From: a bacterium 1XD42-54
Lineage (GTDB): Bacteria; Bacillota; Clostridia; Lachnospirales; Lachnospiraceae
DNA length: 64,000 bases
Assembly (NCBI GenBank): GCA_003612585.1
Contig: RAZH01000005.1
Coordinates: forward strand, 62,001 to 126,000
Direction: 5' to 3'
The notes beneath the pieces are model-generated. The model had not been told where the DNA came from and ran no database searches. It saw only the letters and a list, made by a program, of their open reading frames with translations. Positions 42,789-52,587 of this stretch are shown here, piece after piece. Numbering within the stretch: the first letter of the stretch is position 1; every line of letters begins with the position of its first letter. Position numbers and translations under genes: made by a program.

Positions 42789-44684
42789 TTACTCTTCTGT
42801 TACCTCTACCGCTTTTTCCTGCTTGCCACTGTGAAAAAATTCATACACCTGCTGCGCACTCTTCATATTCATCGACGGCGCATGCGCAAGCTCATCAAGG
42901 GACGCGTCTCTTACCGCTTCCAGCGATTTGAACGTCCGCATCAACGCCTTCCTTCTCGCAGGTCCAATTCCCTCAATATCATCCAGAATGGAATGTACCT
43001 GCCCTTTGCTGCGCAAGTTCCGGTGATACTCAATCGCAAACCGATGCGCCTCATCCTGAATCCTTGTTACCAGCTTAAAAGCCTCTGAATGCGTATCAAT
43101 CGGAACCTCTTCTCCGTTGTAATAAAGCCCCCGCGTCCTGTGATAATCATCTTTTACCATACCGCACACGGCAATCGAGATCCCCAACTTCTCCAGAACA
43201 CGGAGCGCAACGTTCACCTGTCCCCGTCCTCCATCCATCAAAATCAGATCTGGAAAACGGCTGAAGCTTCCCATCTCGTACTCCATCCCCTTTGCGTCGA
43301 GCTCCCTTCGCTCCTCCAGCCCGTGCATAAAACGACGTGACAAAACTTCCTCCATGCTCGCATAATCATCCGGTCCCTGGACCGTTTTAATCTTAAACTT
43401 GCGATAATCACTTCGCTTTGGCTTTCCTTTTTCATAGACAATCATGGAACCGACTGACTCAAAACCACTGATATTTGAAATATCAAATGCCTCCATCCGA
43501 TACGCACAGTCGATGCCGAGAAGCTTCTCAATCTCGTGTACCGCTCCGATTGTACGGCCCTCCTCGCGCTTAATCCGTTCACGGTCCCGCTGCAGGACAA
43601 TCTCCGCATTTTCATGTGCCAGCTCCACCAGCTTTTCCTTTGTTCCCTTTTTCGGAACATGCAGGTATACGCGCTGTCCCCGTTTTTGTGTCAGCCACGC
43701 TTCCACAATCTCATGATCTTCAATGTCAGTCTCCAGCATCAGCTCCCGCGGCACAAACGGCGTCCCCGCATAGTACTGTTTAATAAAGCTGTTCAGGATT
43801 GCGGCTTTTGTATCGTGGGGGGCCACCCGAAGATAAAAATGCTCCCGCCCGATCATTTTTCCGCCGCGGATAAAAAATACCTGTACCACCGCATCCATAC
43901 CATCTACAGAAAGTGCCAGGACATCTTTGTCCTCGCCGTCCTCATGCGTAATTTTCTGTCGCTGTGCCACCTGGTTGACACTGCGAATCAGGTCACGGTA
44001 CTCAATCGCAGACTCAAACTCCATATTTTCGGAAGCCTCCTGCATTTTTTTCTCAAGCGCTTCCAGAATCGGCGCATGGTTTCCATTCAGAAAATCGAGC
44101 GCCTCACTAATTGATTTCCGGTATTCCTCTTTGGTAATTTTCCCCTGGCACGGCGCATTGCACTGTCCGATGTGATGGTAGAGACAGGGGCGTTCTTTGC
44201 CAATATCCCGTGGCAGATTCCGGTTACAGCTGCGCAGCCTGTACAGTTTTTTAATCAAATCAATCGTATCTTTTACGGCGCTGCCGCTCGTATAAGGCCC
44301 GAAATACTTGGACTTATCCTTTTTCATTGTATGGGAATACAGGACTCTCGGAAATTCCTCGCCGAGTGTTACTTTGATAAACGGATAGCTCTTGTCATCC
44401 TTTAGCATCGTATTGTATTTGGGATGGTGCTCTTTAATCAGATTGCACTCAAGCACTAATGCCTCCAGCTCCGAATCTGTCACAATATACTCGAAGCGGC
44501 GAATCCGTTCTACCATCTGCTGAATCTTCACACTTTTGCCACGGCTGCTCTGAAAATACTGCCGTACGCGATTTTTCAGGCTGATCGCCTTGCCCACATA
44601 AATAATGTCGTCCCGTTCGTCGTGCATGATGTAGACGCCCGGGCGGCCCGGCAGTTTTTTCAGTTCTTCTTCTATATGAAACAT
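42789..44684 (-). CDS. uvrC: excinuclease ABC subunit C
   Basis: This 631-residue subunit makes both incisions in nucleotide excision repair. Domains: GIY-YIG nuclease (about 12-90; [21 protein letters not shown]), Cys cluster region, UVR motif (about 200-235), RNase H-like endonuclease ([22 protein letters not shown]) and C-terminal helix-hairpin-helix ([17 protein letters not shown]). Length and order are standard. Confidence 0.96.
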   Translation of the reverse strand: MFHIEEELKKLPGRPGVYIMHDERDDIIYVGKAISLKNRVRQYFQSSRGKSVKIQQMVERIRRFEYIVTDSELEALVLECNLIKEHHPKYNTMLKDDKSYPFIKVTLGEEFPRVLYSHTMKKDKSKYFGPYTSGSAVKDTIDLIKKLYRLRSCNRNLPRDIGKERPCLYHHIGQCNAPCQGKITKEEYRKSISEALDFLNGNHAPILEALEKKMQEASENMEFESAIEYRDLIRSVNQVAQRQKITHEDGEDKDVLALSVDGMDAVVQVFFIRGGKMIGREHFYLRVAPHDTKAAILNSFIKQYYAGTPFVPRELMLETDIEDHEIVEAWLTQKRGQRVYLHVPKKGTKEKLVELAHENAEIVLQRDRERIKREEGRTIGAVHEIEKLLGIDCAYRMEAFDISNISGFESVGSMIVYEKGKPKRSDYRKFKIKTVQGPDDYASMEEVLSRRFMHGLEERRELDAKGMEYEMGSFSRFPDLILMDGGRGQVNVALRVLEKLGISIAVCGMVKDDYHRTRGLYYNGEEVPIDTHSEAFKLVTRIQDEAHRFAIEYHRNLRSKGQVHSILDDIEGIGPARRKALMRTFKSLEAVRDASLDELAHAPSMNMKSAQQVYEFFHSGKQEKAVEVTEE

Positions 44685-44713
44685 TGATTCCTCCGACCTT
44701 TTCCACCTTCTCC

Positions 44714-44736
44714 GGCTGTTTTTGAACAGCCTTTTT
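44714..44736 (+). terminator. terminator-like hairpin in the uvrC leader, plus-strand oriented
   Basis: GGCTGTT-TTTG-AACAGCC followed by TTTTT reads as a terminator on the plus strand, but no plus-strand gene ends here. It lies about 30 bp upstream of uvrC. It may terminate antisense transcription or act as a leader stem. Confidence 0.35.
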
Positions 44737-44832
44737 GATTCCTAAATAATTTTTTTCTTTTTTCTTTAGGTTTCTTTATTTTTCTTTCAGTATTCAGTCA
44801 CCATTTATACACATTTTACCAGTATACTGTCA

Positions 44833-45120
44833 TCATACAAAACAAAAGAAGTCATCACGATACACGGCGCGTCTGTATTGAGCGTGGCTTCGCCAAACAA
44901 CTATCTTAATTTCGGTTAAGTTTTCATACATTTTTCTCTTTCCTAGCTCAGAGATGAGCTCTGAAGCAGCCGGAGGCAGGAGCGGAAGTTTCTTTCGCAA
45001 ATCGCCGCCCGGCTGTTTTTCGTGGTTCCCCTCAAAAATATCATCTTCTGTGAATGACGCGCGATCCAAATCCGTTTCTTCTTTTTCCGCACAGCAGGAC
45101 ACCTTTTCACGCCCGGACAT
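44833..45120 (-). CDS. doubtful 95-codon frame after the MATE gene
   Basis: The frame starts 3 bp after the MATE stop and could be translationally coupled. The first half is hydrophilic (EKEETDLDRASFTEDDIFEGNHEKQ) and the last third looks non-coding. There is no clear ribosome site, family or conserved motif. It may be a chance frame. Confidence 0.25.
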   Translation of the reverse strand: MSGREKVSCCAEKEETDLDRASFTEDDIFEGNHEKQPGGDLRKKLPLLPPAASELISELGKRKMYENLTEIKIVVWRSHAQYRRAVYRDDFFCFV

Positions 45121-45123
45121 GTG

Positions 45124-46521
45124 TCAGGATACCTGTGTTTTTCCCTCCTCGCTGCCCCGCATAATTCTTCGAAAATATAGCGCAAACATACACGCTGTTG
45201 TGGCTACGGCCAGGAAATCTGCCACCGGCTCCGCCATAAATACAGCCATCGTCTGATTATCCGTGAAAATGGCAGGCATAATATAAATGAGCGGTATCAG
45301 CAGAATAATCTTCCGAAGGAGCGCCAAAAACAGCGAATTTTTTGCATTTCCAAGCGAGATAAAGGTCTGCTGACACGCAATCTGTATGCCGAAAATCCCC
45401 GTCATACCCATATACATTCGGATTGCAGGCACGCCAAACGTCACCAGCTCCGGACTGTTATTAAACAGCCGGATAAATACCTGCGGCATCAGCATTACCA
45501 GAGCCCACAGCGTCATCGAATACGAAACACAGGAAATGAGCAGAATCCGAAACGTTTTCTTCACACGTTCCATCTGGTGTGCGCCAAAATTGTAACTGAC
45601 AATCGGCTGCGCCCCCTGCGTCAGGCCCTGTAAAGGAAGCAGAGAAAACTGCATAATACTCGATGCAATTGTCATTGTCCCCACTGCCAAATCACCGCCG
45701 TATTTCAGCAAAGAAGAGTTGAAACACACCGACAGCAGGCTTTCTGTTGACTGCATAATAAACGGTGAAAGACCCAAAGCAACAGCCGGAAGAATAATCG
45801 GAGCCGACAACCGCAGATTTTTTCTGCGAATACGCAGCACCGTTTTGTCCCCGGTCAGAAAACGAAGAATCCAGAGCATGGAAATACACTGCGAAATGAT
45901 GGTTGCAAGCGCAGCTCCGGCCACGCCCATCTTAAATCCAAAAATCAGAATCGGGTCAAGAATAATATTGCAAATCGCTCCGATCATCACAGTCAGCATA
46001 CTTGTCCTGGCAAACCCCTGCGCAGAAATAAACACATTCAATCCAAGCGTAAATTGTACAAACAGCGTCCCGCAGCTGTAAATACGCATATACTGTACCG
46101 CGTATGTAATGGTATTTTCACTTGCTCCAAACATCAACAGAAGATCTTCTGAAAAAATAAGAAACACCACGGTCAGAGTGACTGCGATCAAAGACAACAG
46201 CGTCACAGAATTTCCAAGCGTCAGCTCCGCCTTATCCTTTTTCCCTTCCCCGAGAAAAATGGACGCCCTGGGTGCACTCCCCATACCGGCCAGCGACGCA
46301 AAAGCTGAAATCAGCATAATCAGCGGCAAGCACACGCCGACTCCCGTCAGCGCCAGCTGTCCAATCCCCTCAATATGCCCGATATAAATACGGTCTACCA
46401 TATTATACAAAAGATTAATGATCTGTGCCACAATCGCCGGCGCCGCCAACCGAAGCAGCAGCGTTCCCACAGGCTCCTTTCCCAACGCCTCCGTCTGTGC
46501 TTTCGTTCCTGCCTGTTCCAT
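45124..46521 (-). CDS. MATE family efflux protein (MepA-like)
   Basis: This 465-residue, 12-helix exporter shows the MepA-type start (LGKEPVGTLLLRLAAPAIVAQIINLLYNMVDRIYIGHI) and a second half with SYNFGAHQMERVKKTFR. It should export cationic drugs or dyes with Na+ or H+. It differs clearly from the MATE protein at 7.5-8.8 kb, so they are not recent duplicates. The start follows AAAGGAG. Confidence 0.92.
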   Translation of the reverse strand: MEQAGTKAQTEALGKEPVGTLLLRLAAPAIVAQIINLLYNMVDRIYIGHIEGIGQLALTGVGVCLPLIMLISAFASLAGMGSAPRASIFLGEGKKDKAELTLGNSVTLLSLIAVTLTVVFLIFSEDLLLMFGASENTITYAVQYMRIYSCGTLFVQFTLGLNVFISAQGFARTSMLTVMIGAICNIILDPILIFGFKMGVAGAALATIISQCISMLWILRFLTGDKTVLRIRRKNLRLSAPIILPAVALGLSPFIMQSTESLLSVCFNSSLLKYGGDLAVGTMTIASSIMQFSLLPLQGLTQGAQPIVSYNFGAHQMERVKKTFRILLISCVSYSMTLWALVMLMPQVFIRLFNNSPELVTFGVPAIRMYMGMTGIFGIQIACQQTFISLGNAKNSLFLALLRKIILLIPLIYIMPAIFTDNQTMAVFMAEPVADFLAVATTACMFALYFRRIMRGSEEGKTQVS

Positions 46522-46596
46522 CCGCTTTCACTCCTTTCGCTTTTTTCCCTCTATCTGCTTTCCTGATCCCGCATTTTTCAGCAGCACATCCATCTC

Positions 46597-47100
46597 TTAA
46601 AAAGTTCTCAACTTATCCTGGCTGTCATCCTGCGTATTTTCAATTGACCGTATTTCCACATAGTATCCGTACTGATCATTTACCTTAATATAGATGCGGT
46701 CGCCCACCCTGTGTCCGAGAATCGCTTTTCCAAGCGGAGAATCAATACTGATCAGACCATTCAGAGAACTTCCCCGCACCGTTGTCACAATCCGGTATGT
46801 CTCAGTCTCATCATCCTCTTCAAAATACACCTGCACCGTATTATTAATTCCCACTTCATCCTCTTTGGAATCGTCCGAGATCACCTTCGCGGTCCTCACC
46901 ATCCGCTCCAGATAACGGATTCTGCTCTCGTTCTTGTTCTTGTCCTTTTTCGCTGCATAGTATTCAAAATTTTCGCTCAGATCTCCATGCGACCTCGCTT
47001 CCTTGACTGCCTCAATGGCCTCCTTGCGCACCACAAGTTTGCGGTATTCGATTTCCTCTTCTATTTTTTTAATATCGCTTTCTGTCAGTTGATCGTACAT
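46597..47100 (-). CDS. greA: GreA/GreB-family transcription elongation factor
   Basis: This 167-residue factor rescues backtracked RNA polymerase. The N-terminal coiled coil (about 1-75) carries the tip acidic residues in SHGDLSENFEYYAAKKDKN, the classic Gre signature, and the C-terminal FKBP-like domain ends with SPLGKAILGHRVGDRIYI. Start 47100 follows GGAAGGAAGG. Confidence 0.93.
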   Translation of the reverse strand: MYDQLTESDIKKIEEEIEYRKLVVRKEAIEAVKEARSHGDLSENFEYYAAKKDKNKNESRIRYLERMVRTAKVISDDSKEDEVGINNTVQVYFEEDDETETYRIVTTVRGSSLNGLISIDSPLGKAILGHRVGDRIYIKVNDQYGYYVEIRSIENTQDDSQDKLRTF

Positions 47101-47267
47101 AGTAACCTTCCTTCCGATATATGATATACCCACCACATAAACTAACAAAAATGCTATCGCATTTTTCCGGCAATGTCAACTTTCTGCAAATCTTTTTTGG
47201 CTGATTCGTCTATCCTGTTATTTCCAATCATACATATAAAAAAAGCTTTCCTGGCAGGTATATCTCT

Positions 47268-48422
47268 ATGCAAACCTACGTTGTACAGCCCGGTGACAGT
47301 GTTGACCGCATCGCCTCTGCATTTCAGATTCCCGCACAAGATATTATTTTCGTAAACCAGCTGCTTCCGCCTTATGCGCTCGCAGTCGGTCAGGCGCTTC
47401 TGATTGAATCCGCTGAAGAGATGGATGCTGAACAAACTTCCGGACCAAACCTCATTTCTTTCGGTTACGCCTATACATACATCAGCCCCTGGATTCTCCG
47501 GCAGACCCTTCCCTATCTGACGGACCTGCACATTTTTTCCTATGGATTTACTACAGAAGGCGTTCTCATTCCGCCGCCTCAGGATGATACCTGGATGATC
47601 GCCCTATCACGCTCTTTCGGTGTTCGCCCGATCCTCACCCTCACACCGTTCGGCCCGGATGGCCTTTTTAACAACACACTGATTCATTCCGTTGTTCAAA
47701 ATCCAACCAATAAAGAAACTCTGATTCAGCAGCTGCTCTCTGTCATTACTCAAAAAGGCTACCGAGGTGTGGATATTGATTTTGAATTCATCCTTGCCAG
47801 TGACCGGGACGCATTCACCACCTTTGTTCTGGACGTCACAAGTGCACTCCATGCACAGGGCTACACCGTCTCCGTTGCCCTTGCCCCTAAAACCTCCGCC
47901 GCTCAGCAGGGGCTTCTCTATGAGGGAAAAGATTATGGCGCACTGGGCGGGATTGCAGACTCCGTGCTTCTGATGACCTATGAATGGGGATACAAATACG
48001 GTCCCAATATGGCCGTCGCTCCGCTCAACCAGGTGCGCCGTGTTGTTGAATATGCGGTCACAGAAATTCCGGTCGCCAAAATCTGTCTCGGCATCCCGAA
48101 TTACGGCTACGATTGGTCCCTGCCGTTTGTCAGAGGCGTCACAGAAGCCGTTACGATCGGAAATGTGGAAGCCATACAGATTGCTGTTCAAAATGAATCT
48201 ACCATTTTCTTTGATGAAACGGCGCAGTCCCCATTTTTTCAATATTATGAGGGACAGGTACAGCACGAGGTCTGGTTCGAAGATGTCCGCAGCATTCAGG
48301 CCAAATTTGATCTGATCAAAGAATTTCGTCTGCGCGGCGCCGGTTACTGGCAGCTCATGCACTGGTGGCGGGCAAACTGGCTCTTAATGAAAGGTAATTT
48401 TATCATTCAAAACACCTTCTGA
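47268..48422 (+). CDS. LysM-GH18 spore/peptidoglycan N-acetylglucosaminidase
   Basis: This 384-residue protein has an N-terminal LysM (about 2-46; TYVVQPGDSVDRIASAFQIPAQDIIFVNQL) and a GH18 domain (about 60-380) with catalytic motif YRGVDIDFEF (DxxDxDxE-like, proton donor Glu) and a late YWQLMHWWRANW. There is no signal peptide, typical of SleL/YaaH-type spore-cortex or coat enzymes, which are loaded in the mother cell. It supports a spore-forming host. Its ribosome site is weak (AGGT). It is divergent from greA. Confidence 0.9.
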   Translation: MQTYVVQPGDSVDRIASAFQIPAQDIIFVNQLLPPYALAVGQALLIESAEEMDAEQTSGPNLISFGYAYTYISPWILRQTLPYLTDLHIFSYGFTTEGVLIPPPQDDTWMIALSRSFGVRPILTLTPFGPDGLFNNTLIHSVVQNPTNKETLIQQLLSVITQKGYRGVDIDFEFILASDRDAFTTFVLDVTSALHAQGYTVSVALAPKTSAAQQGLLYEGKDYGALGGIADSVLLMTYEWGYKYGPNMAVAPLNQVRRVVEYAVTEIPVAKICLGIPNYGYDWSLPFVRGVTEAVTIGNVEAIQIAVQNESTIFFDETAQSPFFQYYEGQVQHEVWFEDVRSIQAKFDLIKEFRLRGAGYWQLMHWWRANWLLMKGNFIIQNTF

Positions 48423-48519
48423 AAATCCGAAAATTTAAGAAATTCTTTTGCCCCATATCGTTTCATACTTCGCTATAATGAATAAAAGAGTAAAAATAAA
48501 TTCCACTCGGAGGATACAA

Positions 48520-49416
48520 ATGACAAAACAAGGGATTATTCTGGCAGGTTTTAGTTTCGCACATGAATTGACCGAAAAACAAGCGCTGACCATTGTCCGC
48601 GTCACAGGAATTCTGTCTCTCCTCGCACTGGCTGTCTGTGTGTTCCGCATGAGACTGACGCAAAAGAGAATGGAAAACAGCAAAAACAGGACAAAAAACA
48701 GTTCCCATTCCAAACCCAGTATTTTCAAACGGTTTTCCCCGTTCCTTCTATGCGCCCTTCCCCTCATTCTTGGCCTTTGTATCTGGTCCGTTAACCGCAC
48801 AAACCGCATTCCGCAGGAGCTTCTTGATATGAAGGTCAGATATCCTGAAACTGCGGATTTTGTTGATCATTATCCTGAAAACAAAGATAAAACATGGACG
48901 ATTGATCTGAGCACTGAAGTACATCCCGGCTCTATCCCGCTTTTTCTTCAGTGGGACGAGCGATGGGGCTATGAATCTTACGGGAACACATTTCTTGCCC
49001 TGACCGGTTGCGGTCCCACCTGTATCTCGATGATAACCTGCGGACTTTTGGGCGAATCAACCTGGAATCCATACGAAGTCGCAAAATTCAGTGAACAGCA
49101 GGGCTACTATGTGCCCGGAGAAGGCACTGCCTGGAACCTGATGACAGAAGGCGCCCAGCTTCTCGGACTGAATGCTTCCTACGGAGATATCAGCGCTGAT
49201 TTCATTTACAACAATCTAAGTCCTGGCCATCCCATGATCTGTTCCATGTGGCCCGGTGACTTCACAACCTCGGGGCATTTTATCGTGCTCACTGCAATCG
49301 ACAACGACGGAAACGTAATCGTCAACGACCCGAACAGCAAACGGAACAGCGATAAGCACTGGACCATGGATGTCCTGCTCCCACAGATTCGAAGCCTCTG
49401 GATTTATGGTCTGTAA
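48520..49416 (+). CDS. membrane-anchored C39-like cysteine peptidase
   Basis: This protein is 298 residues from ATG 48520 (AGGAGGATACAA upstream). Two hydrophobic segments (about 22-40 and 66-84) precede an extracytoplasmic papain-like domain of the peptidase_C39_2 type (about 130-298): LQWDERWGYESYG, LTGCGPTCISMI with the active Cys, and TTSGHFIVLTAIDNDGNVIVNDPN with the active His and Asn/Asp. It probably cleaves wall-associated peptides. It follows the spore-type LysM-GH18 gene by about 100 bp. Confidence 0.87.
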   Translation: MTKQGIILAGFSFAHELTEKQALTIVRVTGILSLLALAVCVFRMRLTQKRMENSKNRTKNSSHSKPSIFKRFSPFLLCALPLILGLCIWSVNRTNRIPQELLDMKVRYPETADFVDHYPENKDKTWTIDLSTEVHPGSIPLFLQWDERWGYESYGNTFLALTGCGPTCISMITCGLLGESTWNPYEVAKFSEQQGYYVPGEGTAWNLMTEGAQLLGLNASYGDISADFIYNNLSPGHPMICSMWPGDFTTSGHFIVLTAIDNDGNVIVNDPNSKRNSDKHWTMDVLLPQIRSLWIYGL

Positions 49417-49467
49417 AGACAGGGGCCGCTGCAAAACAATTTTCTCATACAGACAGTTTCAGGGGCT

Positions 49468-49514
49468 GTTGCCGAAGGATTAGATCGGATATCCTTCGGC
49501 GACAGCCCCTGAAA
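49468..49514. repeat. long hairpin with GGGGCTGTCGC-type ends
   Basis: An almost perfect 24-bp inverted repeat (left arm TTTCAGGGGCTGTTGCCGAA with GGAT) encloses 10 nt between two convergent genes. It has no T run on either side. The outer sequence recurs in the element at 9779-9875, so this is likely a dispersed repeat that may also serve as a bidirectional terminator. A related AGGGGCCGCTGC lies at 49420. Confidence 0.6.
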
Positions 49515-49592
49515 ATCGGTTTGCATGGCAAAATTTACTTCTGCAGCATCCTCTGTCTTTGTTCTGCTTTTTATGATCTACTCTTTCGTTCT

Positions 49593-50021
49593 TTATCCTT
49601 CGATCAGGTCAATTCTCTTCTGATGACGCTCCGCGCCGGAAAATTCTGTGTGCAGGAATGTATCAACGATCTTCACTGCCAGTCCCCCGCCCACAACACG
49701 GCCGCCAAGTGCCAGAATGTTTGCATCATTGTGCTGTCTTGTTGCCTCTGCACAGAAACAGTCTGTACACAGAGCTGCCCGAATACCAGGTACTTTATTG
49801 GCAGCTATAGAAATCCCGATGCCCGTTCCGCAGATCAGAATGCCCTTCTCACAAGATCCATCCAAAATGGCAGCTGTGACTTTTCTCGCATAAATCGGAT
49901 AGTCCACTGCTTCTGTACTGTCACAGCCAAAATCCTTGTATGCAATCTGCTCCTCATCTAAATATTTCAAAATTTCCTGCTTTAATTCATATCCGCCATG
50001 GTCACATGCAATTGCTATCAT
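49593..50021 (-). CDS. rpiB: ribose-5-phosphate isomerase B
   Basis: This 142-residue RpiB/LacAB-family isomerase interconverts ribose-5-P and ribulose-5-P (or allose-type substrates). It shows N-terminal IAIACDHGGYELKQ, the catalytic Cys loop GILICGTGIGISIAANK, and RQHNDANILALGGR. Start 50021 follows AGAGGTAATCG. It lies next to rpe, a complete pair for pentose-phosphate interconversion. Confidence 0.94.
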   Translation of the reverse strand: MIAIACDHGGYELKQEILKYLDEEQIAYKDFGCDSTEAVDYPIYARKVTAAILDGSCEKGILICGTGIGISIAANKVPGIRAALCTDCFCAEATRQHNDANILALGGRVVGGGLAVKIVDTFLHTEFSGAERHQKRIDLIEG

Positions 50022-50157
50022 ACGATTACCTCTTTTCTCCGCCAGTTTTAAACGGCGCACCTTTCTTTTTCATTCTTCGTTCTTTTTCATTATTTCCAGT
50101 TTTTTATTTTTCTGATTCTTATTTTTTATTTTGCACTTTACTGAATACCAGATTTTA

Positions 50158-50832
50158 TCACTCATACGCGGTATATTCATTCATTATTTTTACAAATTCC
50201 CGCGTTTTTTCTGCTGTTTGGGTTCCAAAAACAGCGGAACCAGCCACACAGATATTGGCGCCTGCACCCAGGACCTCCCGGATTGTATCAGCGTTGACGC
50301 CTCCGTCTACCTGAATATCTGTTTCCAGCCCTCTCTCGATCAGCTTCTGACGCAGCGTCCGGATTTTGCCTGTCATCTGCGGAATGTATTTCTGCCCGCC
50401 AAATCCAGGATTGACAGTCATAAGCAAGATCATATCTGTCTCCTCAAGTACATAGTCCAGAACGGAAAGCGGTGTGGACGGATTCAGGGCTACCCCCGCT
50501 TTGACGCCGCAAGCCTTTATCTGCTGCATAACCCGGTGCAGATGCTTTGTTGCTTCTGCATGAACCGTTACCGAATCAGCTCCGCATTTCACGAACTCTT
50601 CAATATAACGTTCCGGCTGCTCAATCATCAGATGAACATCAAAGAAACAGTCTGTAGTTTTCCGGATAGACTGAATCACCGGCATTCCAAAAGAAATACT
50701 CGGAACAAACATCCCGTCCATCACGTCAATGTGCAGATATTCTGCTCCTGCCTCCACCGTCTGCTGTATATCCTGCTGCAAATGATTAAAATCTGCCGCC
50801 AGAATTGACGGCGCAAGTATGTTTTTTCTCAT
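50158..50832 (-). CDS. rpe: ribulose-phosphate 3-epimerase
   Basis: This 224-residue TIM-barrel enzyme converts D-ribulose-5-P and D-xylulose-5-P. It has APSILAADFNHL, LHIDVMDGMFVPSISFGMPVIQSIR (metal ligands), MTVNPGFGGQKYIPQM and VDGGVNADTIREV (second catalytic Asp). Length and motifs are standard. The start follows AGGGGGAATT. Confidence 0.95.
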   Translation of the reverse strand: MRKNILAPSILAADFNHLQQDIQQTVEAGAEYLHIDVMDGMFVPSISFGMPVIQSIRKTTDCFFDVHLMIEQPERYIEEFVKCGADSVTVHAEATKHLHRVMQQIKACGVKAGVALNPSTPLSVLDYVLEETDMILLMTVNPGFGGQKYIPQMTGKIRTLRQKLIERGLETDIQVDGGVNADTIREVLGAGANICVAGSAVFGTQTAEKTREFVKIMNEYTAYE

Positions 50833-50922
50833 AATTCCCCCTGGTATTTATATTTTCGCCTCTTCCTGATACAGGTCCGCACCTTCTTACACGTGCAAAC
50901 CTGACCAACATCGGGCCCCAAT

Positions 50923-52449
50923 TTACCTGACGTTCCCGATAAATCGCAGGAAGGCTGCCTGCCCTTCTTCTGTCCGTTTATAAACACCGGCATGCTCCAG
51001 CACCTTGCCAAATACAAGACCGACTTCATCCTGCACCACTTTGTCAATGGTTTCCTTATCAAAGGAACCGTATTTTTTCTTCAGTTCTTTCACCCAGTCT
51101 GCATGCTTACTAAGCTCTTCATCATCTGAAATATCTCGGTTCTCCAGCATCGCTTGCTTTAAATGCTCCAGCTCGTCTTTCAGTCTGGCAGGGAGCACAG
51201 CAAGTCCCATCACCTCAATCAGCCCGATATTCTCTTTTTTGATATGATGCAGCTCTGCATGCGGATGGTATACGCCAAGCGGATGCTCTTCTGTCGTAAT
51301 ATTATTGCGCAGCACAAGATCCAGCTCAAACCTGTCGCCGCGTTTTCTGGCAATCGGTGTGATCGTGTTATGCGGTTCACCGTCAGTCTCAGCAAAAATA
51401 AATGCTGCTTCGTCCGTATAACCGCGCCATGTGCCAAGGATTTTATCTGCCAGATCCACCAGACGCTCTATACTTGGACTGCTAAGGCGAATCACCGACA
51501 TCGGCCATTTGACGATTCCGGCCTCCACGTCCTCATATCCGGCAAATGAAACCTGCCTTTCCACCGGCGCTTTTGCCATTGCAAACTCATAACAGCCTCC
51601 TTGGAAGTGATCATGACTTAAAATAGAACCACCAACAATTGGAAGATCTGCGTTGGACCCCACAAAATAGTGCGGAAATTGCCGAACGAAATCGAGCAGC
51701 TTTGCGAACGTTGCCCGTTCAATCTTCATCGGAACATGCTGCGAGTTGAACACAATACAGTGCTCATTATAATATACATACGGCGAATACTGGAATCCCC
51801 ACTGGCTTCCATTGATTGTGATAGGAATAATGCGGTGATTCTGACGCGCCGGGTGGTTCAAGCGTCCCGCATAACCTTCGTTCTCAATACAGAGCAGACA
51901 TTTGGGATAGGAAGTCTGCTTTGCCAGCTTTGCCGCTGCAATCGCTTTCGGGTCTTTTTCCGGTTTGGAGAGATTGATCGTAATATCAAGATCTCCATAT
52001 TCTGTCGGCGCCACCCACTTACGGTCGCGGGCAATCCGATAGCGGCGTATGTAGTCTGTATCCTGGCTGAATTTATAATGGAAATCGGTCGCTTTCTTCG
52101 GGTCCTCACGATACAGCTCCTGAAAACGCCGGATTATATTGGAAGGCCGATCCACAAGCAGGGCCATAACCTTTGTATCAAACAGGTCTCGGTACCCGAC
52201 TGTATTTTCCTCAAGAATCCCATTATCATATGCATAATCACAGACAGAATCAAGAATTTCCGGCAGCTCTTCCACGATTTTTTCATTGCCTGTTTCATAA
52301 GAAAGCAACGCTGCTTCTGTTTCTTCTTCCAAAGAATCCAAACGCAAAAGCTCCAAAATACGGTTAGCCGTATAAACTGCATCCGTCCGCTCAATCAATC
52401 CTGTTTCCAGACCATACTGAACCAGCTTTGCAATACTGCTTTGAATCAT
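50923..52449 (-). CDS. galT: UDP-glucose--hexose-1-phosphate uridylyltransferase, class II
   Basis: This 508-residue class II GalT of the Firmicutes type transfers UMP between UDP-glucose and galactose-1-P in the Leloir pathway. It shows the HIT-type active-site region GGSILSHDHFQGGCYEF and CLLCIENEGYAGRLNHPARQNHR (zinc and substrate). ATG 52449 is set by AGGAGGAGAA. galK and galE are not in the window. Confidence 0.95.
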   Translation of the reverse strand: MIQSSIAKLVQYGLETGLIERTDAVYTANRILELLRLDSLEEETEAALLSYETGNEKIVEELPEILDSVCDYAYDNGILEENTVGYRDLFDTKVMALLVDRPSNIIRRFQELYREDPKKATDFHYKFSQDTDYIRRYRIARDRKWVAPTEYGDLDITINLSKPEKDPKAIAAAKLAKQTSYPKCLLCIENEGYAGRLNHPARQNHRIIPITINGSQWGFQYSPYVYYNEHCIVFNSQHVPMKIERATFAKLLDFVRQFPHYFVGSNADLPIVGGSILSHDHFQGGCYEFAMAKAPVERQVSFAGYEDVEAGIVKWPMSVIRLSSPSIERLVDLADKILGTWRGYTDEAAFIFAETDGEPHNTITPIARKRGDRFELDLVLRNNITTEEHPLGVYHPHAELHHIKKENIGLIEVMGLAVLPARLKDELEHLKQAMLENRDISDDEELSKHADWVKELKKKYGSFDKETIDKVVQDEVGLVFGKVLEHAGVYKRTEEGQAAFLRFIGNVR

Positions 52450-52587
52450 TTTTTCTCCTCCTGACCTTACGCAAAATTGGCGTTTCAGCGATTCTGTAGA
52501 ATACGTCCTTTTCATCTTATCACAATTTGCATATTTACAAAACCCCTCTTGTTCCAGTTTTACAAATTCTTATGTGTTTCTCATCCG

